The notes under the pieces are model-generated. The model saw only the letters and a list, made by a program, of their open reading frames with translations, ran no database searches and was not told where the DNA came from. A DNA stretch of 64,000 nucleotides from Siphonodentalium dalli (Eukaryota > Mollusca > Scaphopoda > Gadilida > Siphonodentaliidae): contig CP136067.1 in assembly GCA_032622095.1 (NCBI GenBank), positions 90,324,707-90,388,706 of the forward strand. The letters run 5' to 3'. This document shows, piece by piece, positions 10,300 to 21,035 of this stretch (its first letter is position 1; every line of letters starts with the position of its first letter). Both the position numbers and the translations under genes were made by a program.

Positions 10300-12407
10300 C
10301 TGGGCCCTCTACTATATATTCCTATATGTCCGTGGTTTGACTTGCGGAGAACGTTCCTCGGTAATTTCCTAATCTTGTAAAGCGGGACTTGTGTTCTATA
10401 GTACTCGAGCAACTGTATCCTTGTACATGACTTGAATTGCTTCTTGGAATGTAACAATAGTCGATTACCCTTTGTTCACACCATACATCGTTGTGAACTG
10501 ACTTACATGTATATGATATTCTCGGCGAGCCGTCTGTAACTGGGATTCATTTCAGCAGCGAGCTGCTCGGTTTTGGGACTGAATGGAGTGCCCTAACGCT
10601 GCATCTTTTTGTTATTCTATAGTACGCGAATTGTCTATCTTATGAAAAAACAAGAACTCGCTTGACGGGCTGATAAATTACCAACTTAGGGAGTTCCATA
10701 GTACAGAAATAACATAGCATCGGGTAGAACACGGTGTTAACATTACAAGTATACTAGGCTGAATTAGTTGTTGTCATTACCTATGAATATTCCACCTCAA
10801 TGGAACCAACAATATCGCATTGGCTTAAAAGGCGGCCAAATAATGCAAAATTGTAGATATTGCCTTAGCCTAAACCCTGCAACAGCTTACAAGTCGTGTT
10901 TGATAAATACTATTGGCTAATCTGTCCTCTATAACATTGAGTCACCGCGAATGTCTGTATGGAGGATTATCCCTGGATATATTGCGCACTCATCCATTAA
11001 CACTTTTGTCGGCATGCGAAGTTTCTCGGGCCAATAAATGTCATATCATGTTGGGATGCTGGGTTGAAATTATGCACGGGCGTATATAGATATATTTTGG
11101 GATGGGATTCATAAATATAGAGAAGTTGCATATGATAAATACAGGGCTTCCACAGACATGTTGTGACAGGGGCGATTCTCACCAAACTACTCAACAATTG
11201 AGAATTCCATGCCGGGTCGTGTCGATCGGGGTTGGGGGCATGACCCAAATCTTCGTTCCAAAGTTCATTATGATCCCACATATGATTGAATTATGGAGTT
11301 AAATGGCAATCAGTTGAGAAGTTTCCATCGGTTGGAGTTGTTGGATTGGAGATTTTTTACATTTGGAAATCTTGAGTAACCATTGCAGAATTTCAAACGA
11401 ATGGTGTGCATACATATAGTTTCCCGGACTCGGAAATATTATCTGATTCAAGGGATGGAGGTGCACTCGGGCAGCGGAAACCCTATATATTCATGAACGT
11501 TACCGCGATTCCATATGCAATTTAAGATTGGAGAATGGGTTGTAATCATTCCAATCGTTAAATTTTCCAGCTAATATAACTTCAAATTATACTTTATACC
11601 ACGAGTATGATGTTTTCCTACATTAAGGTCTAACTTTGGTTGTAAAATCTATGTTGGACATACCCCCTTCTCCATAAACAAAAAGTAACAACAACCCTTT
11701 TGGAACGGAAAATATACTCGAATTATGTATTTGCACCCTTCCACTTGGAAATATTTTTTATCAGTTTGTTATCTCCGGCAATTCAGTTTTTTTCCAATAA
11801 CGTTGTACATGTATCTAAATCTTGTGTATTCGACATCCAGTTAAACGTTTCCCTGTTAAATTTGACACCATATATATAATCACCATTTCTGTCGGTGGGG
11901 TTTATTTTTGGTCGCTATATCCGTCTCTCTCCCTTTTTTGTTCGTAGATACATCATTCAATATATTTGATAATGAACTATGTAAATACCAGAAAAGCCAG
12001 GAAAAGTACTTGTGTTGTAGCAATTACAGAAGCGCAGCAAGCTGACAGCCATGGGGCATGGGGGTTCAATGTGAATAGATTGGGTGGGGTGTCACGTTAA
12101 ATGTACATTGGATTCCTTATTCCGCTCTAGTACGCAATCGATGTGCGATAAATCATCTCAACATGGTATCAAGTATTCCACACACTACCGATGGAATGAA
12201 TTTTCACCCTGCGCATGCAATTGTGGACAAAATAACCCAATTATCGGAAACCATTCACATAGATGTGCCTTTGTTCATCAACTGAACCACTCGCCAGCTG
12301 ATTCAAATAGGTATTGCAAAATCCATTCATGTATAACATTAGAGTAATTTCCCTTTACCCATTAACAAGTGTTCGTCTTCACGCACAACCAACACAGATC
12401 TACAGTA
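10300..12407. repeat. Diverged ~2.1 kb direct duplication, copy A
   Basis: Blocks through this interval align in order with 12408-14385. Shared landmarks include TTCTATAGTACTCGAGCAA, CTGGGATTCATTTCAGCAGC, AGTATGATGTTTTCCTACAT and TTCCCTTTACCCATTAACAAG. Divergence is clear, with many substitutions and indels. Open frames are not conserved between copies, so the duplicated DNA is probably non-coding. The left edge (CTGGGCCCTCTACTAT) is the inverted counterpart of the sequence ending at 14511. Confidence 0.75.
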
Positions 12408-14385
12408 CAGGGGCCTATACTATGGAATTACAATTGCCGTGTTTCTCCACGTGGACAGCGTTAGTCGGTAATTTCCCAGTCTTGTAAAGCTAGACTTGTG
12501 TTCTATAGTACTCGAGCAATTGTGTTCTTGTAAATTCCTTGCATTGGATATTGGAATTTAACAATAGGCGATTACCCTTTTTCACACCATACATCGTTGT
12601 GAACTGACTTATATAATGTTCTGGGAGAGCCATTCTGTAACTGGGATTCATTTCAGCAGCAAGCTGCTCGGTTGTTGTGGTGTTTGGAGTGTCCCAACGC
12701 TGCATCTTTTTGTTATTCTATAGTACTCGAATTGTCTAACTTGGGGAAAAACAAGAACTCGCTTGACGGGCTGATAAATTACCAACTTAGGGAGTTCCAT
12801 AGTACAGACATAACACAAATCGGGTAGAACACGGTGTTAACATTACAAGTATACGAGGCTGAATTAGTGGTTGTCACCGCAATGAAACGCGTGCGAATGT
12901 CGATATTTCGGATTATCGGTTTGTGTATTGCGCACTCATGCATTAACCCTTTCTCGACGTGCGAAGTTTCACCGTGTCAATACAATCGTAGTCATATTGG
13001 GATGATGGGTTCAAATTACGCATGATGTAGATAGATATATTTTGAGATGGGGTTCATAAACATAGACAAATTGGCTTTGAGAAATAAGGGATTCCACATA
13101 AATTATGTTGTGACAGGGGCGATTCTCAGCAAAATACTCAACAATTGGGAATGTCATGCAGCCACGTTCAATGGGTGTTGGCGCATCACAATAATCTTCG
13201 TCCCAAAGTTAGTGATGATTGATTTATGGGGGTAAATGGCAATTAGTTGAGAAGTTTCGATCGGTTGGAATTGTTGGTTTGGGGATTTCTAACAGCTGGA
13301 AATCTTGAGTAACCATTGCAGAATTTCAACCGAATGGGGTGCAAATATAGTTTTCTGGTTCAGGGAGGAGGTGTACTCGGGCAGCGGAGACCTTATACGT
13401 GAATGTTACCGCGATTCCATGGTAGAAAATGGCACTGAATTTAAAAATTAAGACTGGAGAATAGGTTATAATCATTACAATGACTAAATTTTCCAGCTAA
13501 TGTAACTGCAAATTATAATTTATACCACTAGTATGATGTTTTCCTACATTCAGTGTAATTTTGGTTGTTAAATCTAAGTTTCTACTTAAACAAAAAGTTA
13601 CACCGACCCTTTGGAAAATATACTTGAAATATATATGTTCACCCTTTTAACTTGGAAATATTTTTATCAGTATATTATCTCCGGCAATTCAGTTTGTTTT
13701 CAATTACATTGTACATGTATCGAAATCGTACGTATACGACAACCAGTTAAAATTTCCCTGCTCAATCTGACACTATAATCACCATGTGTAGGTTTTTCTG
13801 TCGATGGGGTTTATTTGTGATCACTCTATCCGTCTCTATCCCTTTGTGTTCGTACATACATCGTTAAATATATTTGACCATGAACCATGTAAATACAAGG
13901 AAAGACATGAAAAGCTACTTATTGTCTTCTATGATGTAGGTTAATAAAACATCTATCTCTTATAACGAGCGTTCTCGCTTACGATATTTTGTACTCGTGT
14001 TCAGCGTAAAATGTTGTAATCGTTTGTGTATTTTCGCAATGCTTGTGCCATTGGGATTATGGTGCACGCAAGTAGTTTTCGTGTTCCCCATTGCCTATCA
14101 TAACATTGACTTTATACATCCACTAAACCACTCGCCAAATGACTCAAATATATATATAGGCATTACTATATCCATTTATGTATAATATTAGAGTAAGTTC
14201 CCTTTACCCATTAACAAGCGTTCGTCTCCACGCGCAGATAAACGGAGATCCATAGTACTGGATTTTATCTGTTCTTGTAAATGACGGGGAGTCGCACACA
14301 CTTGTAAATTATCGTATCCATAGTATTCGACAGTTTGTCCACGTGGAGAAACACGGCAATTGTAATTCTATAGTATAGGCCCCTG
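12408..14385. repeat. Diverged direct duplication, copy B
   Basis: This is homologous to copy A over its length. Its left edge (CAGGGGCCTATACTATGG...) and the sequence ending at 14385 are near-perfect inverted repeats of about 48 bases, so this copy is bounded like a transposon. Flanking octamers do not match, so no target duplication is seen and no transposase frame is present. Confidence 0.7.
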
Positions 14386-14511
14386 GATTTTGTCTTCTCT
14401 TGTAATTGACGGGAAATCGCACACACTATTAAATTGCCGATATCCATAGTATTCGACACGTTCTCCGCAAGTCAAAACACGGCTGTTAGGAATCTATAGT
14501 ACAGGACCCTG
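14262..14511. repeat. Two ~125-bp subterminal tandem repeats
   Basis: Two units each begin GGATTTT(G/A)TCT, include a TTGTAA(T/A)TGACGGG block, a CCATAGTATTCGACA block and a conserved AAACACGGC, and end near CCCTG. They form the right ends that pair in inverted orientation with 12408 and 10300 respectively. Confidence 0.7.
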
Positions 14512-15553
14512 GATTTATAGATAATATGTTATAGCAGTATAGTATTCTCGTCAATTATTCCAAATTATTTGATGTTCCTAACTTGTCTTCGTATTTAGAT
14601 ATAATCAACATTTATGTGAAAAATATCGAAATTTAATGTAAACAAACGAAAAATTCCTGCACAATTTCCCGTGTCGGATATACACGGTGTAAATGGTTGA
14701 TTCAAATGGGAGGAATTCTGAAAGAGTTTGCAGATGTATTATAGAGTTTCAAAATGTTTTCAATCTACACAACACGGTGTTAAATAGAACGTTGCACGTG
14801 TTTCAGAAATCAGACGTTTTTCTATGGGAGTCACATAATATGGAACTCACCATGTTTGGGATGACATGACTAGATAAACCGGTCGTTTTCGTCGTCATTC
14901 AGGTACTTAATCCAGTCTCTTATATAATGGTGGGTCTGATTACATGCAGTATAGTTTCTATTTCCGGGCACCGGGATTCCTAGTCATAACCACCAATCAA
15001 AACTTACTTTACGGCCAAAGTGTTAAATCTAAACGAGTAACATAGCACACGGTGACGTAATATAACAGAAGCCACACCCTTCCGATAAATGAGAAGTCTA
15101 TACCAGAATATGATAGACGCATTATGTAAATATCACACATAGTGTGTGTTAACACTGGTCCCTATATACAAGCACGTATGCTCACCATTTTAAATTAATT
15201 TGCAGGTTTCAAAGACGGGATACAAAGGTGAGTTGCAGCTCAGATATGTGAGTACTATGATGCATTATATGCTGAGTTATCAAATAGTAGTCAGATAAAA
15301 ACCGTTATCTGTCTGGTCTAATATTGTTTCAATAAAAGAAATGATATTCTTTGGTATTGTATAGGCCTATAATATAAGGATTATAAAATGTTTCAACATA
15401 ACAACCAAAAAACGATGTTATATTGTTTTATGTCGTAACTGACGTTCTGAAACCGGGTTACATCTTTAATATAGGTGTAGTTTAATTGTGAACTGGCCTG
15501 ATCACACCTTGTCCAGTGATCCTGCTTATATAGTCTACTATGATGTTATGTTA
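14512..15553. other. Upstream region of the FReD exon
   Basis: No supported gene is seen. A 22-base segment at 15206-15227 is preceded by TTTGCAG and followed by GTGAGT, matching consensus acceptor and donor sites. It could be a micro-exon of the downstream gene but has no recognisable content. Confidence 0.3.
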
Positions 15554-15993
15554 GTGGGTCCTGCTGAATTGCTACGATGATGGTAGGGCAAACTGATGCC
15601 GTTACGAAAAAGTACCGTTATTTATTTTACAAAGTTGTAATTTTCGCGGTATTTGGCTATAATCCGATCGATTTTTAGAAAAAAAAGCCATTGTCTGTAT
15701 GAAACATTCAAGAATATAATATATATTTTTGAAAAAATAAATAATGGCTAGCTGGTGTTGGTATAAAGACGTGAATAGCCATCTTGAATATAATTGATTT
15801 ACAACAACTATTACAGCCATGTTTTAAAATATTTCGTATAAGTTTTTGACAGTTTGATATACATAGTGGTCTTGGAGGTAATAAAGATACCTCTCTACTA
15901 AATCAATTAATGACATTTAGACAACATTAATTAACATATGTACATAGAATTTACAGATTACACGCGTGCGTTGCAATATTCAGCAGGACCCAC
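15554..15993. mobile_element. MITE-like unit with perfect 16-bp inverted ends
   Basis: GTGGGTCCTGCTGAAT at 15554-15569 is the exact reverse complement of 15978-15993. The 440-bp unit is AT-rich, lacks open frames of interest and lies directly against the FReD exon. Its right terminal repeat contains TTCAG, a potential splice acceptor. A transposon is the simplest reading; chance duplication of a short repeat is the alternative. Confidence 0.5.
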
Positions 15994-16012
15994 CAGCATC
16001 ATAATCAAATAG

Positions 16013-16716
16013 CAGGACCACTTATAGCTATAGATGATAACACTAACACGAATCTCACTTTAATTGAAGATTGTAAAGAGCTGAGAGAAGCTGAATGTGT
16101 GAATGGCGGCCAGTACACAATCACACCAGATGGCGCTGTAGATGTCGATGTCGTCTGCGACATGACGATCGACGGAGGGGGCTGGACCATCTTTCAACAA
16201 CGAAGAGACGGAAGCACGGATTTCTATAGAGGTTGGAACGAGTATGTTAACGGATTCGGTGACTCTAATACAAGGGGAAACTTCTGGATTGGACTGCAAA
16301 CTATTTATGAACTCACTTCGAATGGAACAACCGAGCTGTACGCGAAGTTGACAACGAGCGACGGGAATGAGCGGTATGCCAGATATTCAAAATTCAGTAT
16401 AGACGACTCATCGAACAACTACGCCATCCACGTGTCAGGATACAGCGGCGACGCTGGCGATTCAATGACCGGGCACGATGGGAAGGAGTTCAGCACCTTC
16501 GACAATGATCACACCCCCTGCAGTTTTAACTACCAATGTTCCATTTCAACACACGGAGCGTGGTGGTATAGATGCTGCTATGACAGCAACCTGAATGCAG
16601 AGTACCTCAGCATGACAGCTCGAGATGGAGAGCACACAGATATGAGGTGGGAAATCAACATTGGCGACAAATCAATGATGCACACAACAATGATGATCCG
16701 CCGAGTAGGACCATAA
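16013..16716 (+). CDS. Fibrinogen-related domain (FReD) protein, terminal exon
   Basis: The frame is open from about 15931 and encodes a full fibrinogen C-terminal domain to TAA at 16714-16716. Recognisable blocks are DCKELREAECVNGGQYTI (from ~16063), VVCDMTIDGGGWTIFQQRRDG, FYRGWNEYVNGFGD, GNFWIGLQTIYELT, the calcium-loop region FSTFDNDH, and GAWWYRCCYDSNLN. FReDs are secreted or membrane recognition domains (ficolin, tenascin, angiopoietin and invertebrate FREP families) that bind glycans or acetylated ligands. The exon start is uncertain: AG acceptors lie at ~15981 and ~16012, and an internal ATG at 16099 would cut off the first domain cysteine, so it is not a likely start. No signal peptide or partner domain was found upstream. 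Extra cysteines (AECVNGG, FNYQC, RCC) exceed the usual four. Family call is firm; subfamily is unknown. Confidence 0.88.
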
Positions 16717-17440
16717 ATAGGACCTGTTATGTGAATTCAAGACAAAATGAATCATGCTAGGAAATTGCTGTCTCCGTAAAATACTGGTGAATTGGTTATT
16801 ACTTCTTGACTACATACGTTTGGTTACCCGATCTCTCATCAATCAAGTTTGCTCAGGCGAGCAGGGATGTCGCGATCGCGGGGGGAGGGGTTGTGTTTGA
16901 GTTCCGGGTTGGGTTGACAGTTGGATGTTCCATGTCTGCATGCCATAGCACTAATTGGAATGTTACACCATATATAGGTTGAAATTGTTCTCATTGCTTA
17001 TAGTATTCCAACCAGTAATTACATGTTGTTGAAAAATTGTTGTTTTTAGACTAACAGAAGCATGTTGTTCTAATCACTTGATAGCATTTGACACATCGGT
17101 GTTCAAAATAGTAAATTTCGACACATATACATATTTTCTTCCTAAATATAAATTATCACAGATATCTCAATTTCTTCATTCTCTTTCTTACTTGAATTTT
17201 TCTGGAACAATGAGTATCACAATCTAGAGCCCCACCAAGCAATATAACGGGAATTCAAATTATCGGAATGTACGCCATAGTGTGAGCACGTTCACATAAA
17301 CAGAAGGTACAACTTAACACGCAGATTATATCCCTGTTATGGACTTGTCACATAATATATGATATCAACACGCAGCAGTGGTCCTCCCATCAAACACTGA
17401 CAATGTGTGTAATACTGGTTGTAGGATGCCTTTTATATTC
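16717..17440. other. 3' flank of the FReD exon
   Basis: I see no gene or recognisable repeat, apart from a G-rich stretch at 16878-16891. I found no clear canonical polyadenylation signal close to the stop codon. Confidence 0.4.
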
Positions 17441-17645
17441 TTTTATATGGTACATGTGCGCGAAAATGTAATTGCTGAAGAGTATTTATGATCAACTCTG
17501 ATATGTCATAACAGGAAGCAGAATGGTATATTGGAAACGGGGAAACAAACTATACGCACGAACTGGGTGATCACACACCACAATGTAACACATGATGTTA
17601 AGGCGGAAAAGAAGTGGCAGGGAGTGGTTAACGCAATAAGGCTTC

Positions 17646-17805
17646 TTAATCTTCCATATTTGGTTTTGTTAACCGAATAACGCTCTTTATTGCCTTGTGG
17701 TTCGCCTACGGCTGTTTGCGAGCTAATTTTCCATATTTGGTTTTGTTAACCAAAAACGCTCTTTATTGCCTTGTGTTTTCGCATACGGCTGTTTGCCAGC
17801 TTTCC
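17646..17805 (+). repeat. ~80-bp tandem pair
   Basis: Two adjacent units contain TTCCATATTTGGTTTTGTTA, CGCTCTTTATTGCCTTGTG and TACGGCTGTTTGC. The same pair recurs in the second copy of the large duplication at ~22486-22640. Confidence 0.85.
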
Positions 17806-18263
17806 GGAAATTATCTGTTCTCCGCATTCTGCGACGTGTCGAGTGGTCAGTAATTATCCAGGTGGGGATGTGGAGTCGAGATTGCTTTGTTAGCTCAATC
17901 GCTGCGCTCAGCACTGGAAGGGGAATACTTGAAACGGGTATCCGCAAATGACTTTCGGCGATATTTCGGGCATCAGCAGCAACGTGAAATTTTTTATGTA
18001 TGGTCAACCCAGGACGTGACATTGACCTTCAAACGGGTACCCGCAAATGATATTTCGGGCATCAGCATGCTGTCGGCGTGCCTGTACGGGGTTACCTTGA
18101 AAAAATAAAATAATGGATCGACCAAATCCATGGGTCGAATCTCGCCAGTGGCGGGCTAATCTGCAAATCGGGTCCAATTTATGCATGCGCCGCATCCTTG
18201 CTCATATACGCTCATATAGTCATGTTTCTGATAAATGCCGCAAGTGGCGGGCTAATCTGCTAG

Positions 18264-19548
18264 TCTACTATATATTTTGTAACTTACGTATATTGCATAT
18301 ATGTGCGCTATAGACTCGAAAACGGCTCGACCTAATGAGCCCAAACTTGCTATCTAAGGTTTAAAATCCACGGGAAGTGTCATCGGACCATTCGCGAGCA
18401 CATGCGAATACCCCTTCACCCTTCAACTGCCACCGTAATGGGGATTGATGGGTTAAATACTTGCCGAAATATTAGAGTTACTTCGCCTACATCATACAGA
18501 AACTTATTGAGCCCAAACTTCCTATCTAAGGGTAAAAAGCAACGGGAAGTGTCATCGGACCATTTGCGAGCCCGTGCGACCACTCCTTCACCTTCAACTG
18601 CCACCATCATGGGGATTGATGGGTTAATTATCAAAGAGCGCTCGTATCTGCGGTGTCGTTGTTAATGAGCGTTTATATACACGACGAGTATAATTACGGC
18701 TCAATCGGTGCGCCGCAGTCTGACTATCACAGACGTTGCAGCCTCTCACTTTTCTCTGCAGTCTGAAACTCTCACTCCATTTTTCTTGGTGGGCATAATT
18801 AATGATTTGCACTCCCAGAAAATCAGACTGCCATTCATACAGAAACATTATCTTCGATACACTATTAAACCGCTACATCGGAAATATGCATGCATTTCCA
18901 TTGCATAGAACTCGCTTCTACGAATCTTCCCAAGGCTGGCGAAATTGTTAATAAATGCGTTTATGTCTCTTCGATAATTGCCTAATACAATTAAAGCGTG
19001 GAGTTACTTCGCCTACATCATACAAGCCTGTTTTTGTGTAGTGTGATGCTTATGTCTGTGTCCAGACATGTTAAATACATTGTAATTTTCAGCAGCGGGG
19101 GGGGGGGGGGGAGGGGAGGGGGGCTAGCATAATTTGGTAAGTTTTGAGTTTGTCCGTAATCATACCGTTATTGACGTCATCGCCGAGAGGCTTTATCTAT
19201 ATGACGTCATAATGGTTCTGCTTTAACTGGTGACGGCATTGATCCCGTATGGGTAGTGCCTGTACGGGGTTACCTTGAAAAACCAAAATTAATGGATCGA
19301 CCAAAGCCATGGGACCAATCTCGCCAGTGGCATGTCTGTCTGTCCGTCCGTTCATCCGAGATTGTTTCTGATAACTTCAGTATTAGTTAACTTATTCGAA
19401 TGTGACACATCCGTGATATTTCTACAATGTGAGAGTTGGAGTGTGAATGTAATGATCACAAACTCGGGACGGGTACCTTGAAAAACAAAAATTAATGAAT
19501 CGACGAAGCCATGGGACCAATCCCGCCAGTGGCGGACTAATCTGCTAG
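18264..19548 (+). mobile_element. Helitron-like element (first internal)
   Basis: It begins TCTACTATATATTTTG directly after a preceding CTAG (18260-18263). It ends with hairpin CCGCC-AGT-GGCGG, nine bases, then CTAG at 19545-19548. The same hairpin family precedes the CTAG at 18263 (there with one mismatch, CCGCAAGTGGCGG), so another element of this type ends at 18263 with an undefined start. The interior has no long frame, a poly-G run near 19096-19124 and internal direct repeats. Confidence 0.65.
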
Positions 19549-19991
19549 TCTGCTATATGTTTTGGGACTTCTGTCTGTCTGTCTGTTTGTTAGCAATAGC
19601 CGGGAAAACTGTCGGACGGATTTCGACGAAATTTGATACCTATGGGTACTTTTGTCCGGGGAGTGTTTAGATGGGTCAAATCGTGATCCGACCTGACCTT
19701 GACCTTCAAAATGGTCAATTCAATGTCAAATCTGGTAAAACGGACGGATTCCGATGAAATTTGATACCTAGTGATACTTTTGACCGGGGAGTGTTTTCGA
19801 CGGGTCAAATCGTGACCCCGACCTGACCTTGACCTTCAAAATGGTCAATTCAAGGTCAAATCGTGCCTTTCGACGGATTTCGATGCAAGTTCCACGGAGG
19901 TTTTCAAAACCAGCTATTTGAACATTGGTATCTGAAGTCCGGATGAAAGCAGAGGGGATACAGCCCGGACGAAGTTGGGCCCACTAGCTAG
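19549..19991 (+). mobile_element. Helitron-like element (second internal)
   Basis: It starts TCTGCTATATGTTTTGGG immediately after the previous CTAG and ends ...CCACTAGCTAG followed by T. The 3' hairpin is GCCCgGAC-GAA-GTTGGGC. It contains two tandem ~125-bp modules, each with GACGGATT(T/C)CGA, GAAATTTGATACCTA and a TGACCTTGACCTTCAAAATG block. No coding capacity. Confidence 0.7.
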
Positions 19992-20007
19992 TTATATATA
20001 TTATGTA

Positions 20008-20422
20008 TCTAATATATATTTTGGGACTTCTGTCTGTCTGTTTGTTTGTTGGCAATGGCCGGGAAAACTGCCGAACGGATTTCGACGAAATTTGATACCT
20101 AGTGTTACTTTTGTCCGGGGAGTTTTTGGACGGGTCAAATCGTGACTCCGACCTGACCTTGACCTTCAAAGTGGTCAATTCAAGGTCAAATAACGCCTTT
20201 CGACGAAATTTGATACCTATGGGTACTTTTGTCCGGGGAGTGTTTTGGACGGGTCAAATCGTGACCCCGACCTGACATTGACCTTCAAAATGGTCAATTT
20301 AAGGTCAAATCGCGCCTTTCGACGGGTAGATCCTCGGAGGTTTTCAAAACCAGCTATTTGAAAATTGGTATCTGAAGTCTGGATGAAAGCAGAGGGGAAA
20401 CGAAGTCGGGTCACCCTGCTAG
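20008..20422 (+). mobile_element. Helitron-like element (third internal)
   Basis: It starts TCTAATATATATTTTGGGAC, preceded by A, and ends CTAG at 20419-20422, followed by T. This fits insertion between A and T as known for Helitrons. The sequence is closely related to the preceding element. The 3' hairpin is partly degraded here (the CCCGG side is missing), consistent with decay. Confidence 0.7.
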
Positions 20423-20810
20423 TGTATTGTATTCAGAGAAATCAAACTTTTCATATTTATTTGAAATTTAGCTAGATCAAGCTATAATGAATTACAACTG
20501 ACAACGATATACGTGATAGCAGCGGTCATTGTAGCGAGGGGACTAAACTCTGTCTTACAGATTGCCCACTGGTAAAGATAGCTGACTCATGTCTACTGTA
20601 CGCATATTTCAAAATTAAATGTCTGAGTCTGCATGCCCGTGTCCTCACATATTAGGCTCTGTTGAATGTTGTTATTACACCGGTTGTTTTGGGACGCATT
20701 AAAAGTTGTAATGCGACCCCGAGTCTGGTAAAAGATGTAGTTGTTTCTTAATTGTTATTCGGATTCCAAAAAGTGCAAGGCGATTAATTCTAACTGGAAT
20801 TCGCGCGTTA

Positions 20811-21035
20811 ACCATTCAAGGTACAATTTTAATTAACCATCATGGAACCATTATTTTTATTAACCCTGATTGGACGATATATTAATTAACCCTCATGGGA
20901 TCATATTTTATTTAACAGTGATGTGACCATATTTTAATTTACCCTCATCGGACCATACTTCAATAAACCCTCTCTGTGTGTGACCATATTTTAATTTACC
21001 CTCATGGAACCATAGATGTATTTTAATTAATCATG
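20811..21035 (+). repeat. ~26-bp minisatellite (TTAACCCTCATGG-type)
   Basis: About seven imperfect units carry variants of TTAACCCTCATGG plus ACCATATTTTAA. The array is duplicated at ~25633-25858. Confidence 0.75.

Noticed and set aside
10300-14511. hAT-type transposon call for the inverted-ended duplication
   Set aside because: The ends resemble CAGGG termini, but no 8-bp target duplication and no transposase could be found.
15206-15227. 22-nt micro-exon flanked by consensus splice sites
   Set aside because: Too short to support without transcript data; short AG...GT pairs occur by chance.
17723-18665. Several 60-100-codon frames, repeated at 22.5-23.7 kb
   Set aside because: They lie in repeated non-coding DNA, overlap on both strands, and are conserved only because the whole unit is duplicated.
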